64,000 nt of DNA, taken from contig NZ_CALNVW010000019.1 of NCBI RefSeq assembly GCF_940670765.1, positions 124,001-188,000 on the forward strand, given 5' to 3'. The notes beneath the pieces are model-generated. The model saw nothing but the letters and a program-made list of their open reading frames with translations. It had not been told where the DNA came from and ran no database searches. Position 1 is the stretch's first letter. Each line of letters opens with the position of its first letter. This DNA is from Streptomyces sp. A 4/2 (GTDB taxonomy: Bacteria > Actinomycetota > Actinomycetes > Streptomycetales > Streptomycetaceae). Both the position numbers and the translations under genes were made by a program. Below are positions 34,357 through 42,241 of this stretch, piece after piece.

Positions 34357-35361
34357 ATGACGGCCGGCAACAACGGCGCGAGCACGCCCGAGGACGACGA
34401 TCCGTTCGGTTATCTGTACGAGGACGGCCAGGCGGCAGGTGCCGTCCCGCCGCCCGGTGGCGGCGGATACGGCTACCCGGGTCCGACGTCCGGCGGTCAG
34501 CCCGGGGTGCCTCGGACGTCGTACAACCAGGTGCGTGCGGTCGGCGAGCGTCAGTACGGACAGCAGCAGGCGCCGCAGCAGGCCTACGGTCAGCCGCAGC
34601 AGGGGTACGGCCAGAACCCGCAGTACGGCCAGCCCCCGCAGCAGCAGTACGGTCAGCCGGCCCCGCAGTACGCCGCGCCCGAGACGTACCCCGGCGGCCC
34701 TCCGCCCCAACGGCCCCCGCAGAACAACGGCGGCGGACGCGGTGGCGGCCCCAACCACAAGGGGTTGCTGATCGGCGCGGTCGCGGTGGTCGCGGTCGTC
34801 GTCATCGGCATCGGTGCGGCCCTGGTGACCAACGGGGACGACAAGAACAAGGACGCCAAGGCGGGCGGCACCGGCAGCGGTCAGACGTCCTCCGAGTCGG
34901 TCGCGCCCAGCGATAAAGCTTCGCCCCCGCCCTCGAAGGCGGCGGACCTGCCGAAGCAGGACGCGGCGACCCTGAAGCTCGACGGCGGTGCCATCACCGA
35001 CAAGACGGTCAAGGGCGCGCAGGGTCCGGACGGTTCGTACATCAACGGCTTCAACAACGTGGGCGCGTCGGTCACCTGGCAGGCCAACGTCGAGAAGGCC
35101 GGTGATTACAAGCTGTCCGTGCGCTACGCCATCCCGGCCCAGGACGCCAACGCCACGCTGACGGTGAACGACAAGGTCAACGGCTCGCCGCTGGGGCTGA
35201 AGAACTTCATCAACGGCAGCGATCCCGACTGGGCGAAGAACTGGCAGACCACCTGGGCGCCGGTCACGCTCAAGCAGGGCGAGAACACCATCAAGCTCTC
35301 CTGCGAGGACGGCAATCAGTGCAACGCCATCCTCGACTGGCTCCAGATCAAGCCGGTGTAG
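34357..35361 (+). CDS. Membrane-anchored protein with C-terminal carbohydrate-binding-like domain
   Basis: 334 aa. Residues 1-125 are cytoplasmic and Gln/Tyr/Pro/Gly-rich (QQAYGQPQQGYGQ), a single membrane helix follows (LLIGAVAVVAVVVIGIGAA, about 137-155), then a Ser/Lys linker and an outside beta-sandwich (residues 205-334: NNVGASVTWQANVEKAGDYKLSVRYAIP, WAPVTLKQGENTIKL, AILDWLQIKP) resembling CBM35/CBM6 folds. Likely binds wall or extracellular glycans; no catalytic domain. Start chosen at the ATG preceded by AGGAG, though spacing is long. Confidence 0.82.
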   Translation: MTAGNNGASTPEDDDPFGYLYEDGQAAGAVPPPGGGGYGYPGPTSGGQPGVPRTSYNQVRAVGERQYGQQQAPQQAYGQPQQGYGQNPQYGQPPQQQYGQPAPQYAAPETYPGGPPPQRPPQNNGGGRGGGPNHKGLLIGAVAVVAVVVIGIGAALVTNGDDKNKDAKAGGTGSGQTSSESVAPSDKASPPPSKAADLPKQDAATLKLDGGAITDKTVKGAQGPDGSYINGFNNVGASVTWQANVEKAGDYKLSVRYAIPAQDANATLTVNDKVNGSPLGLKNFINGSDPDWAKNWQTTWAPVTLKQGENTIKLSCEDGNQCNAILDWLQIKPV

Positions 35362-35410
35362 GACCGCAGGACCTGCACCTGCCGATCGCGTAGTCGATCG
35401 CGTATCGCGT

Positions 35411-35463
35411 GCCCGAGGGGCGTCGCAGCAGCCGGACACCGGCCGCCGCGGCGCCCCTCGGGC
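35411..35463. terminator. Bidirectional terminator
   Basis: 12-bp arms GCCCGAGGGGCG / CGCCCCTCGGGC around a 29-base loop that itself can pair, between convergent genes ending at 35361 and 35504. Confidence 0.6.
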
Positions 35464-35503
35464 GTTGCGGGCTCAAGGATGCGTCGCCCTCGGGCGCGCG
35501 GGC

Positions 35504-36442
35504 TCAGGCCCCGGCCGGTGACGCGATGACCTCGACCTGCGGGAGCAGGTCCTCGTACGCGTCCCGGTCGAACTCGCCCGCCGCGGGCGCCAGTACCGTC
35601 GCCGCCGACAGGGCGACCGCGCGGGCCAGCCGCTCCGGCCACGGGAGGTCTTCCACCAGGCCCGACAGCAGTCCGGCGACCGCGGAGTCGCCCGCGCCCG
35701 TCGGGTTGCCCTGGAAGCGGGCGGGCGGCAGGGCCTGCCAGTTGCCGTCCGGGGTGGCGGCCAGCATGCCCTCGGCGCCCAGTGAGGCGACCACCGTGTG
35801 CGCGCCGCGGCGGCGGGCGTCGCGGGTGGCGCGCAGGGGTTCGCGGGAACCGGTCAGCTGGGCCAGTTCGTCGGCGTTCGGCTTGACCAGGTCGGGGCGG
35901 GCGGCGATGCCCCGGCGCAGCGGTTCGCCGCTGGTGTCGAGGAGCACCGGGACGCCCGCGCCGCGGGCCTGCTTGACCAGCTGGGCGTACGCGCCGACCG
36001 GGACGCCCGGCGGCAGGCTGCCGCAGAGGGCCACCGCCTCGGCGTCGGCCAGCAGCTTCCCGTACGAGGAGAGGAAGGTGTCCCACTCGGCGGCCGAGAC
36101 GGACGGGCCCGGCTCGTTCAGCTGGGTGGTGTCGCCGGACGCGGCGTCGACGACCGCGATGGTGCGCCGGGTGGTCCCGGCGACCGGGACGAGCGCGTCG
36201 GTGGGCGGCAGATCGGCGAGCAGCTCACGCAGCACCTCGCCCGTCGTGCCGCCGGCGAAGCCGGTCACGACCGTGTCGTGGCCGAGCGCGGAGAGCACCC
36301 GGGCCACGTTCAGGCCCTTGCCGCCCGCACGCTCGGTGACCGATTCGACTCGGTGACTGGCGTGCGGTATCAGCGCGGGGACGTGGTAGGTGATGTCGAG
36401 CGCGGTGTTCAGGGTGACGGTCAGAAGCACTTGATCGATCAT
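35504..36442 (-). CDS. PfkB-family sugar-phosphate kinase (1-phosphofructokinase/tagatose-6-P kinase type)
   Basis: 312 aa. LTVTLNTALDITYHV at the start, GGKGLNVARVLSALG (PfkB signature 1), KPNADELAQLTG and the catalytic GNPTGAGDSAVAGLLSGL (anion hole and base Asp) are all present, as in FruK, LacC and Pfk-2-like enzymes. It follows nagA on the same strand, so a hexose-phosphate from aminosugar or related catabolism is a reasonable substrate. Start ATG at 36442 has no ribosome site and lies directly beyond a hairpin. Confidence 0.87.
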   Translation of the reverse strand: MIDQVLLTVTLNTALDITYHVPALIPHASHRVESVTERAGGKGLNVARVLSALGHDTVVTGFAGGTTGEVLRELLADLPPTDALVPVAGTTRRTIAVVDAASGDTTQLNEPGPSVSAAEWDTFLSSYGKLLADAEAVALCGSLPPGVPVGAYAQLVKQARGAGVPVLLDTSGEPLRRGIAARPDLVKPNADELAQLTGSREPLRATRDARRRGAHTVVASLGAEGMLAATPDGNWQALPPARFQGNPTGAGDSAVAGLLSGLVEDLPWPERLARAVALSAATVLAPAAGEFDRDAYEDLLPQVEVIASPAGA

Positions 36443-36446
36443 GCCA

Positions 36447-36491
36447 AAGCGGAAGCGGCAGGCACAGTGTGTGGACCTACCGCTTCCGCTT
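36447..36491 (-). terminator. Hairpin between nagA and the PfkB kinase gene
   Basis: 12-bp arms AAGCGGAAGCGG / CCGCTTCCGCTT with a 21-base loop, ending 4 bases before the kinase start codon. It may terminate nagKA transcripts or control entry into the kinase gene. Confidence 0.5.
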
Positions 36492-36522
36492 CGATCGTGC
36501 ATCAATGCCGCCGCTTAACGGA

Positions 36523-37671
36523 CTATTTCGGCTCAACCACCCAATTGCCCTTGCGCATCACGCCGGCCAGCGCGAAGTCCGCGTCCAGGACGACCAGGTC
36601 GGCGTCCTTGCCGGGCTCCAGCGAACCGACCTTGTCGTACACGCCGAGCAGCTTCGCCGGGTTGGCGGAGATGGACCGTACGACGTCCTCCACGGGGAGC
36701 TTGTCGACGGTCACCGCGCGCCGGAAAGCGGTGTCCAGGGTGAGCGTGGAACCGGCGATCGAGCCGCCTCCCGCCAGCCGGGCGACGCCGTCCTTCACCT
36801 CGACCTCCAGCGGGCCGAGCAGGTAGACCCCGTCGCCGAAGCCCGCCGCGTCCATCGCGTCGGTGATGAAGGCGACCCGTGCGGAGCCCGCCGAGCGGTA
36901 CGCCAGTTCCAGCGCGGCCGGGTGCAGGTGCGTGCCGTCGTTGATCAGCTCGACGGTGACCCGCTCGTCCTCCAGGAGGGCGGCGATCGGGCCGGGGGCG
37001 CGGTGGCCCAGGCCCGGCATCGCGTTGTAGAGGTGGGTGGCGACGCTCGCGCCCGCCTCGATCGCCTCGACGGTCTGGTCGTACGTGGCGTCGGTGTGGC
37101 CGATGGCCGCGATGACCCCGTTCTCCTTGAGGAGGCGTACGGAGTCGATGCCGCCGGTCATCTCGGTGGCGAGGGTGAACATCTTGGCCGTACCGCGCGC
37201 CGCGTCCATCAGCTTGCGGACGTCGGCCGGGTCCGGGTCGCGCAGCAGCGCCTCGCTGTGGGCGCCCTTGCGGCACGGGGAGATGAACGGGCCCTCGAAG
37301 TGGATGCCCGCCAGGTCGCCCTGCTCGACCAGTTCGGAGAGCAGCGCGGCGCGCTCGGCGAGGAAGTCCATCTCGCCGGTGACGGTCGAGGCGACCATCG
37401 TCGTGGTGCCGTGCTGCCGGTGGGTGTCGATGCCCTTGAGCACGTCGTCCTGGGTGCCGGACGTGAAGGACGCGCCGCCGCCGCCGTGGACGTGCATGTC
37501 GACGAATCCGGGGACCACCCAGTGGCCGGTGAGGTCGAGCACGGTCGCGCTCTCGGGTGAGCTTCCCGCGATGCGTGAACCCTCCACGATGACCCGGCCG
37601 CTCTCGACGGTCCCGGTCGGCAGCACCACCCGGGCTCCGGAGAGGACTGTGCTTGCTTCGCTTCCGGCCAT
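36523..37671 (-). CDS. nagA: N-acetylglucosamine-6-phosphate deacetylase
   Basis: 382 aa amidohydrolase of the TIM-barrel type. VVPGFVDMHVHGGGGASF (metal His pair), IHFEGPFISPCRKGAH (metal Glu), AAIGHTDATYD and THLYNAMPGLGHRAPG (metal His residues), and ITDAMDAAGFGDG (catalytic Asp) identify NagA. It converts GlcNAc-6-P to GlcN-6-P and acetate during chitin/wall recycling. Its ATG overlaps the stop of nagK (TGATG), so the pair forms a coupled nagKA operon, as described in S. coelicolor. Control by DasR through the upstream dre site is expected. Confidence 0.95.
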   Translation of the reverse strand: MAGSEASTVLSGARVVLPTGTVESGRVIVEGSRIAGSSPESATVLDLTGHWVVPGFVDMHVHGGGGASFTSGTQDDVLKGIDTHRQHGTTTMVASTVTGEMDFLAERAALLSELVEQGDLAGIHFEGPFISPCRKGAHSEALLRDPDPADVRKLMDAARGTAKMFTLATEMTGGIDSVRLLKENGVIAAIGHTDATYDQTVEAIEAGASVATHLYNAMPGLGHRAPGPIAALLEDERVTVELINDGTHLHPAALELAYRSAGSARVAFITDAMDAAGFGDGVYLLGPLEVEVKDGVARLAGGGSIAGSTLTLDTAFRRAVTVDKLPVEDVVRSISANPAKLLGVYDKVGSLEPGKDADLVVLDADFALAGVMRKGNWVVEPK

Positions 37672-38645
37672 CAGGCGGATACCTCCGTGGAGAGAAGATC
37701 CCAGGCGAGCAGCCCTGCGCCCAGGCACCCGGCGGTGTCCCCGAGGGCCGCCGGGACGATGTGGGGCGGCTTCTGGAACGTCAGGCGTTCCTCCACCGCT
37801 GCCTTCAGTGGGACGAACAGCGTGTCCCCGGCCTCGGCGAGACCGCCGCCGATGATCAGGGTGCGGGGGTCGAGCAGGGTGAGCGCGGTGACCAGGCCGT
37901 CGGCGAGGGCGTCCACCGCGTTCTGCCAGACGGCGACGGCCTTCGGGTCGCCGGACTCGACGGCCTTGGCGCAGTCGGCCGCGTCGGCCTCCGGGTCGCC
38001 GGACGCCTCGGCCCAGGCCAGCGAGACCGCGGACGCGGAGGCGTACCGCTCCAGACAGCCGCGCTGGCCGCAGCCGCAGGCGACACCGCCGTGCCGGACG
38101 ATGATGTGGCCGATCTCGCCCGCGTAACCGTGGGCGCCCGCCTCGATGGAGCCCTCGATGCCGATGGCGCCCGCGATACCGGTGCCGAGCGGCATGAAGA
38201 GGAACCGGTCGGCGCCCTTGCCCGCCCCGATCCGGCCCTCGGCGAGGCCGCCGGTGCGGACGTCGTGGCCGAGGGCGACCGGGATGCCGTGCAGCCGGGT
38301 GCTCAGCAGTTCGCGCATCGGGACGTCGCGCCAGCCGAGGTTGGAGGCGTAGACGGCGATGCCGTTCTCGGCGTCCACGATGCCGGGGATGGCGACACCG
38401 GCCGCCGACGCGGTCCGGCCGAGGTGTTCCTCGCCGTACGCGCGCAGCTCGGCGGCGAAGTCGAGGATCGACTCGACGACGGCCTCGGGGCCGCGCTCTC
38501 TGTTGGTGGCCCGCCGCGCCTCGTGGAGCAGGGAGCCGTCGGCCCCGACCAGTGCGGCTTTCATGCCGGTGCCGCCCACGTCGAGGGCGATGACATGGTT
38601 TTCGGCCGGGGAACCGGGGGTGGATCCCCGGGGGAGTGCAGTCAC
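37671..38645 (-). CDS. nagK: ROK-family N-acetylglucosamine kinase
   Basis: 324 aa, GTG start at 38645. IALDVGGTGMKAALV is the ATP phosphate-1 motif, EIGHIIVRHGGVACGCGQRGCLERYAS carries the ROK zinc-finger Cys/His cluster (CxCGxxGCxE), and LIIGGGLAEAGD is the adenosine motif. Gene order nagK-nagA with a TGATG overlap points to phosphorylation of internal GlcNAc, as in S. coelicolor NagK. No ribosome site is obvious, so the message may be leaderless or weakly led. Confidence 0.9.
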   Translation of the reverse strand: MTALPRGSTPGSPAENHVIALDVGGTGMKAALVGADGSLLHEARRATNRERGPEAVVESILDFAAELRAYGEEHLGRTASAAGVAIPGIVDAENGIAVYASNLGWRDVPMRELLSTRLHGIPVALGHDVRTGGLAEGRIGAGKGADRFLFMPLGTGIAGAIGIEGSIEAGAHGYAGEIGHIIVRHGGVACGCGQRGCLERYASASAVSLAWAEASGDPEADAADCAKAVESGDPKAVAVWQNAVDALADGLVTALTLLDPRTLIIGGGLAEAGDTLFVPLKAAVEERLTFQKPPHIVPAALGDTAGCLGAGLLAWDLLSTEVSA

Positions 38646-38673
38646 AGGGACAGTGTGTCTCGGATAACCGAAA

Positions 38674-38689
38674 AAGGTCTAGTCCACCT
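38674..38689 (-). promoter_or_regulatory. DasR-responsive element (dre) upstream of nagK
   Basis: AGGTGGACTAGACCTT on the minus strand matches the dre pattern (consensus around TGGTCTAGACCA) with one shifted half. It starts 29 bases before the nagK start. DasR is the GlcNAc-responsive repressor of aminosugar genes in Streptomyces and is known to control nagKA. Confidence 0.7.
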
Positions 38690-38941
38690 GTACCGGATTG
38701 TTGCGCGCCCATACAAAGTGCGGGCAAAGTCCCGGCAAAACGCGGCTGCCTGCGAGGACGCGGGTGAGGGCGTGGACGAGGGCGGCGAAGGGGGCGGGGC
38801 CGGGGTGCCGGCGGGGCGTGGGCGGGGCGTGGGCGGAGGCGCGCGCCGCTGAACTGGGCCTGGGGCCCGTGGGGTTCGTGTTGCTGAAGCGAGACCCGGC
38901 AGCTGTAGACCTCGCAGGTGGCGTACGGGAAGATCCGGCTT

Positions 38942-39100
38942 AGACCGACCGGCAATTGGGGGGCGGCGTCGCATGGTCTGGCACGCACGCTCGCCGCGTT
39001 GTCGTCAATCACCATGGCTCCGCCATGCCTCAATCCTCCGCCTTGCGACCGCACGCACCAGACCACGCTCCTTCCCCACCCCCCAATTGCCGGTCGGTCT
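38942..39100. repeat. MITE-like element with 22-bp perfect terminal inverted repeats
   Basis: The ends (38942-38963 and 39079-39100) are exact inverted copies of a 22-bp sequence starting AGACCGACCGGCAATTGG. The 115-base interior has partly paired sub-arms (GGTCTGG/CCAGACC) and a central CATGGC-TCC-GCCATG hairpin. No ORF of note inside. It lies between divergent nagK and a solute-binding gene, so it is not a terminator. A non-autonomous transposon (MITE) or a large cruciform regulatory element are the options; no clear target duplication was seen. Confidence 0.6.
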
Positions 39101-39178
39101 TGATGCGACGGGATGACATGGGGGCCCTCGGTGGGCTGTCGCAGGGGATCCAACTGAACACAAGGGTGGTAAAGGGCT

Positions 39179-40444
39179 GTGCAGCGGCGCTTTTTGGGTC
39201 TTACCGCGGCGGCTGCCGCACTCGGTATGACAGCAGTGCTCTCGGGATGCGGATCCGACAGCGGACCGGGCGACGTCACGCTGAAGGTCGTCGCCGCGAA
39301 CTACGATCCGGCGGACGGGCCGAGCAACCAGCAGTACTGGGACAGACTGGCCGCCGCCTTCGAGGCCAAGAACCCGCACATCAAGGTCGACGTCTCCGTC
39401 TACCCCTGGCCGGTCGTCGACGCGAAGGTCGCCGCGATGGTCAAATCCGGCCACGCCCCCGACATCGCCCAGGTCGGCTCCTACTCCGACTACGCGGCTG
39501 CGGGCAAGCTCTACAGCGCCGACGACCTGCTCTCCATCGCCGTCCAGTCCAACTTCCTCTCCTCGCTCTCCGACGCGGGTGAGCAGGACCGGGTGCAGTA
39601 CGGCCTGCCGTTCGTCGCCTCGACCCGGCTCCTCTTCTACAACGAGAAGATGTTCGCGAACGCCGGGATCAAGCCGCCGAAGACCTGGGCCGAGCTCAAG
39701 GCCGACGCCGAGGTGCTCAAGGCGCAGGGGGTGAAGTACCCGTACGCGCTGCCGCTCGGCCCGGAGGAGGCCCAGGTCGAGACCATGCAGTGGATGCTCA
39801 GCGGGAACGGCGGCTACACCGACGGCGTCGGTACGTACACGCTCGACTCGGCCGAGAACGCCAAGACCTTCAACTGGCTGAAGAACGACCTCGTCGGCGC
39901 CCATCTCACCGGCCCGGTGGCCCCCGGCGAGTTCAGTCGTAAGCAGGCGTACGCGGCCTTCACCAAGGGCGAGGTCGGCATGCTCAACGGCCACCCGCAG
40001 CTGGTGCAGCAGGCCGTCGCCAAGGGCGTCAAGGTCGGCATGGTCTCGATGCCCGGTATCAACGGCCCGGCCAAGTCGGCCACGGGCGTCGCCGACTGGA
40101 TCATGGGCTTCAAGCAGAACGGCCACCGCGAGGAGATAGGCAAGTTCCTCAACGACGTCTTCAGCGACAAGAACGTCCTGGACCTCACCGAGAGGTACAA
40201 CCTGCTGCCGTCCACCACCTCGGCGTCCGGGATGCTGGCGGACGAACCGAAGTACAAGTTCCTCAAGACCTTCCTCGACCAGCTGCCCACCGCGCAGCTG
40301 CCGCCCGTCGGCAAGACGTCCTGGTCGCAGGTGAGCACCGACGTCAAGAAGGAGATCGGCAAGGCCGTGCGGCCGGGTGGCAATCCGGTGAGCGTCCTCA
40401 ACCAGCTCCAGACCCAGGCGTCGACCGCGCAGAACGCCGAGTAG
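39179..40444 (+). CDS. ABC sugar solute-binding lipoprotein
   Basis: 421 aa from a GTG at 39179 (AAAGGG upstream). Lipoprotein signal MTAVLSGC (cleaved before Cys), then a family-1 extracellular solute-binding fold: FEAKNPHIKVDVSVYPW, GHAPDIAQVGSY, GLPFVASTRLLFYNEKMF and PKTWAELKADAEVLK. These bind oligosaccharides for ABC importers. No permease genes are adjacent, so it must serve a distant or shared permease. Beside nagKA, a GlcNAc- or chito-oligosaccharide-related ligand is plausible. Confidence 0.9.
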   Translation: MQRRFLGLTAAAAALGMTAVLSGCGSDSGPGDVTLKVVAANYDPADGPSNQQYWDRLAAAFEAKNPHIKVDVSVYPWPVVDAKVAAMVKSGHAPDIAQVGSYSDYAAAGKLYSADDLLSIAVQSNFLSSLSDAGEQDRVQYGLPFVASTRLLFYNEKMFANAGIKPPKTWAELKADAEVLKAQGVKYPYALPLGPEEAQVETMQWMLSGNGGYTDGVGTYTLDSAENAKTFNWLKNDLVGAHLTGPVAPGEFSRKQAYAAFTKGEVGMLNGHPQLVQQAVAKGVKVGMVSMPGINGPAKSATGVADWIMGFKQNGHREEIGKFLNDVFSDKNVLDLTERYNLLPSTTSASGMLADEPKYKFLKTFLDQLPTAQLPPVGKTSWSQVSTDVKKEIGKAVRPGGNPVSVLNQLQTQASTAQNAE

Positions 40445-40533
40445 CCCCGGCCCGCTGCCGGGTACGAACGCCGAGCAGCCCGGTCCCGCTGCCGGGGAGG
40501 AGCACCGGGTAGCCCCGGCCCCGGGCTCCCCAG

Positions 40534-40539
40534 TACGTT
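40534..40539 (+). promoter_or_regulatory. Leaderless -10 box (TACGTT) for the DUF3263 gene
   Basis: TACGTT ends seven bases before the ATG at 40547 with no ribosome site between. Confidence 0.5.
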
Positions 40540-40546
40540 GGCTCAT

Positions 40547-40795
40547 ATGACTGGCGACGACGTGCACGGCCCCGCGCTCTCCGAGCGCGACCGTGCCGTA
40601 CTCGCCGTGGAACGCCACCCCTGGCCCGGCACCGGCGCCAAGGAGCGGGCCATCAGGGAGCGGCTGGGGATCTCGCCGGTCCGCTACTACCAGCTTCTCA
40701 ACGCCCTGCTGGACGACGAGGGCGCGCTGGCCCACGACCCGGTGACGATCAACCGCCTCCGCCGGATACGCACGGCGCGCCGCGAACGCCGCTGA
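40547..40795 (+). CDS. DUF3263 small HTH-like protein
   Basis: 82 aa, LSERDRAVLAVERHPWPGTGAKERAIRERLGISPVRYYQLLNALLD followed by a basic tail (RLRRIRTARRERR): the complete DUF3263 family. The helix pattern resembles a small winged/sigma-like HTH, so DNA binding is likely, but no role is established. Probably leaderless; encoded 33 bases before otsB. Confidence 0.9.
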   Translation: MTGDDVHGPALSERDRAVLAVERHPWPGTGAKERAIRERLGISPVRYYQLLNALLDDEGALAHDPVTINRLRRIRTARRERR

Positions 40796-40815
40796 CGGGC
40801 TCCTCCGAGCCCGGC

Positions 40816-40821
40816 TAGGGT
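40816..40821 (+). promoter_or_regulatory. Leaderless -10 box (TAGGGT) for otsB
   Basis: TAGGGT ends seven bases before the otsB ATG; there is no ribosome site. Confidence 0.5.
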
Positions 40822-40828
40822 CACCCCC

Positions 40829-41683
40829 ATGGGCAGCTCACCGCACCCCTTGCCGACCCCCGCCACCGACGCCGGCCGCGAAGGCCTCGCGGCTCTCCTC
40901 GCCGGGCCCGAAAAGGCCGTCGTGGCCCTCGACTTCGACGGCACGCTCGCCGACATCGTGCCCGACCCCGAACAGGCCCGCGCCCACCCCGACGTCGTCC
41001 CGGCGCTCGCCGCGCTCGCCCCACGGGTCGCCTCGGTGGCCGTGGTCACCGGCCGCCCGGCCGACCTCGCCGTCCGGTACGGCGGCTTCGCGGGCGTACC
41101 CGGCCTGGAGCGCCTGGTGGTCCTCGGCCACTACGGCGCCGAGCGCTGGGACGCCGTCACCGCCACGGTCCACGCCCCCGCCCCGCACCCGGGCGTCGCC
41201 GCGGCCCGTGCGGAGCTTCCCGCCCTCCTCGACGGGGTGGCCGCCGCGCGCGGCGCTTGGACCGAGGAGAAGGGCGGCCGGGCCGTCGCGGTCCACACCC
41301 GCCGCGCCGCCGACCCGGCCGCGGCCTTCGCGGCCCTGCGCACCCCGCTGGCCGGACTCGCCGCCCGGCACGGGCTGATCGTCGAACCGGGCCGGATGGT
41401 CCTGGAGCTGCGCCCGCCCGGCGTCGACAAGGGCGTGGCGCTGACGGAGCACGTACGGGGAACGGGCGCCGGGGTTGTCCTCTACGCCGGTGACGACCTC
41501 GGGGACCTGCCCGCCTACGCCGCGGTCGAGAGCCTCCGCACGGAGGGCGTCCGGGGCCTGCTGGTGTGCGTCGGGGGCGACGAGGTACCCGAACTGGCCG
41601 CGCGGGCCGATCTGTTGCTGCCGGATCCGGAGGCGCTCGCGGGGTTCCTGGGGGGACTGGCCTCGGCCCTGGCGGCGCGCTGA
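40829..41683 (+). CDS. otsB: Trehalose-6-phosphate phosphatase
   Basis: 284 aa HAD-type phosphatase: ALDFDGTLADIV (nucleophile Asp), VVTGRPADL (motif II), a small cap containing LGHYGAERW, RPPGVDKGVAL (motif III Lys) and LYAGDDLGDLPAY (motif IV acids). It converts trehalose-6-P to trehalose. otsA lies 2.7 kb away on the opposite strand, separated by ESX-like genes, so they are convergent rather than one operon. Confidence 0.93.
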   Translation: MGSSPHPLPTPATDAGREGLAALLAGPEKAVVALDFDGTLADIVPDPEQARAHPDVVPALAALAPRVASVAVVTGRPADLAVRYGGFAGVPGLERLVVLGHYGAERWDAVTATVHAPAPHPGVAAARAELPALLDGVAAARGAWTEEKGGRAVAVHTRRAADPAAAFAALRTPLAGLAARHGLIVEPGRMVLELRPPGVDKGVALTEHVRGTGAGVVLYAGDDLGDLPAYAAVESLRTEGVRGLLVCVGGDEVPELAARADLLLPDPEALAGFLGGLASALAAR

Positions 41684-41755
41684 CCCCCGCCAGGATCGCA
41701 TCAAGGATCCGGGCGGCCGATGGCAGCGGCAGCGGCGGGGCCACAGGCTGGGACG

Positions 41756-42241
41756 ATGCCTACCGTCTCCTCCACGAACTCCCCGGAACCCACCGGGGGC
41801 TACCGCAACAACCCGCTGTCGCTCACCGCCCCGGACTCCACCGTCGGCGGTGGGTACAGCCACGACAACAGCGTCGACTGGTCGGGGGTCCTCGTCGTCG
41901 ACCTCGGGGAACTGAAGAACGCCCGCGCCGTTTTCGACGACGCCCGAGCCGTCGCACACGACTGCGCCGCCGCCCTGGACCGTACGGTCACGGCCCCCGC
42001 GCTGGGGGACCGGCCGTGGGGGACCGACCCGCTGGGGAAGACCTTCGAGGCGAACTACGCGGGGGACGACGGCAGCGGTCCGGCAGTCGTCGTCCAGGGG
42101 GCGATCGACACGCTGGAGGCCATCTTCCGGAAGCTGGTGGACGACATCGGCGCCGTGCACGGGGTGCTGGAGGGCGCGGAGGGCCATGCCTCCGCGTTGG
42201 CGGACACCGCGTTCGGCGGGGAACAGGGCGAGGCGGAGTAG
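41756..42241 (+). CDS. ESX/WXG100-like small helical protein
   Basis: 161 aa: a disordered N-terminus, then two long helices (VDLGELKNARAVFDDARAVAHDCAAALD; VQGAIDTLEAIFRKLVDDIGAVHGVLEG) joined by a turn with a Trp-Gly (RPWGTDPLGKTFEANY), resembling WXG100-type type VII secretion proteins. It ends directly against the next start codon (stop at 42239-42241, ATG at 42242), so it is probably the secretion partner of that larger protein. Start at 41756 chosen over 41720; no ribosome site. Confidence 0.7.
   Translation: MPTVSSTNSPEPTGGYRNNPLSLTAPDSTVGGGYSHDNSVDWSGVLVVDLGELKNARAVFDDARAVAHDCAAALDRTVTAPALGDRPWGTDPLGKTFEANYAGDDGSGPAVVVQGAIDTLEAIFRKLVDDIGAVHGVLEGAEGHASALADTAFGGEQGEAE

Noticed and set aside
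38942..39100. Bidirectional terminator
   Set aside because: It lies between divergent genes, not after a gene, and is far longer than a terminator.
36523..39279. A 918-codon minus-strand open frame spanning nagA, the nagK region and the MITE-like element
   Set aside because: Only the 3' third (36523-37671) codes for NagA. The remainder is an alternate frame of nagK and intergenic DNA kept open by high GC.
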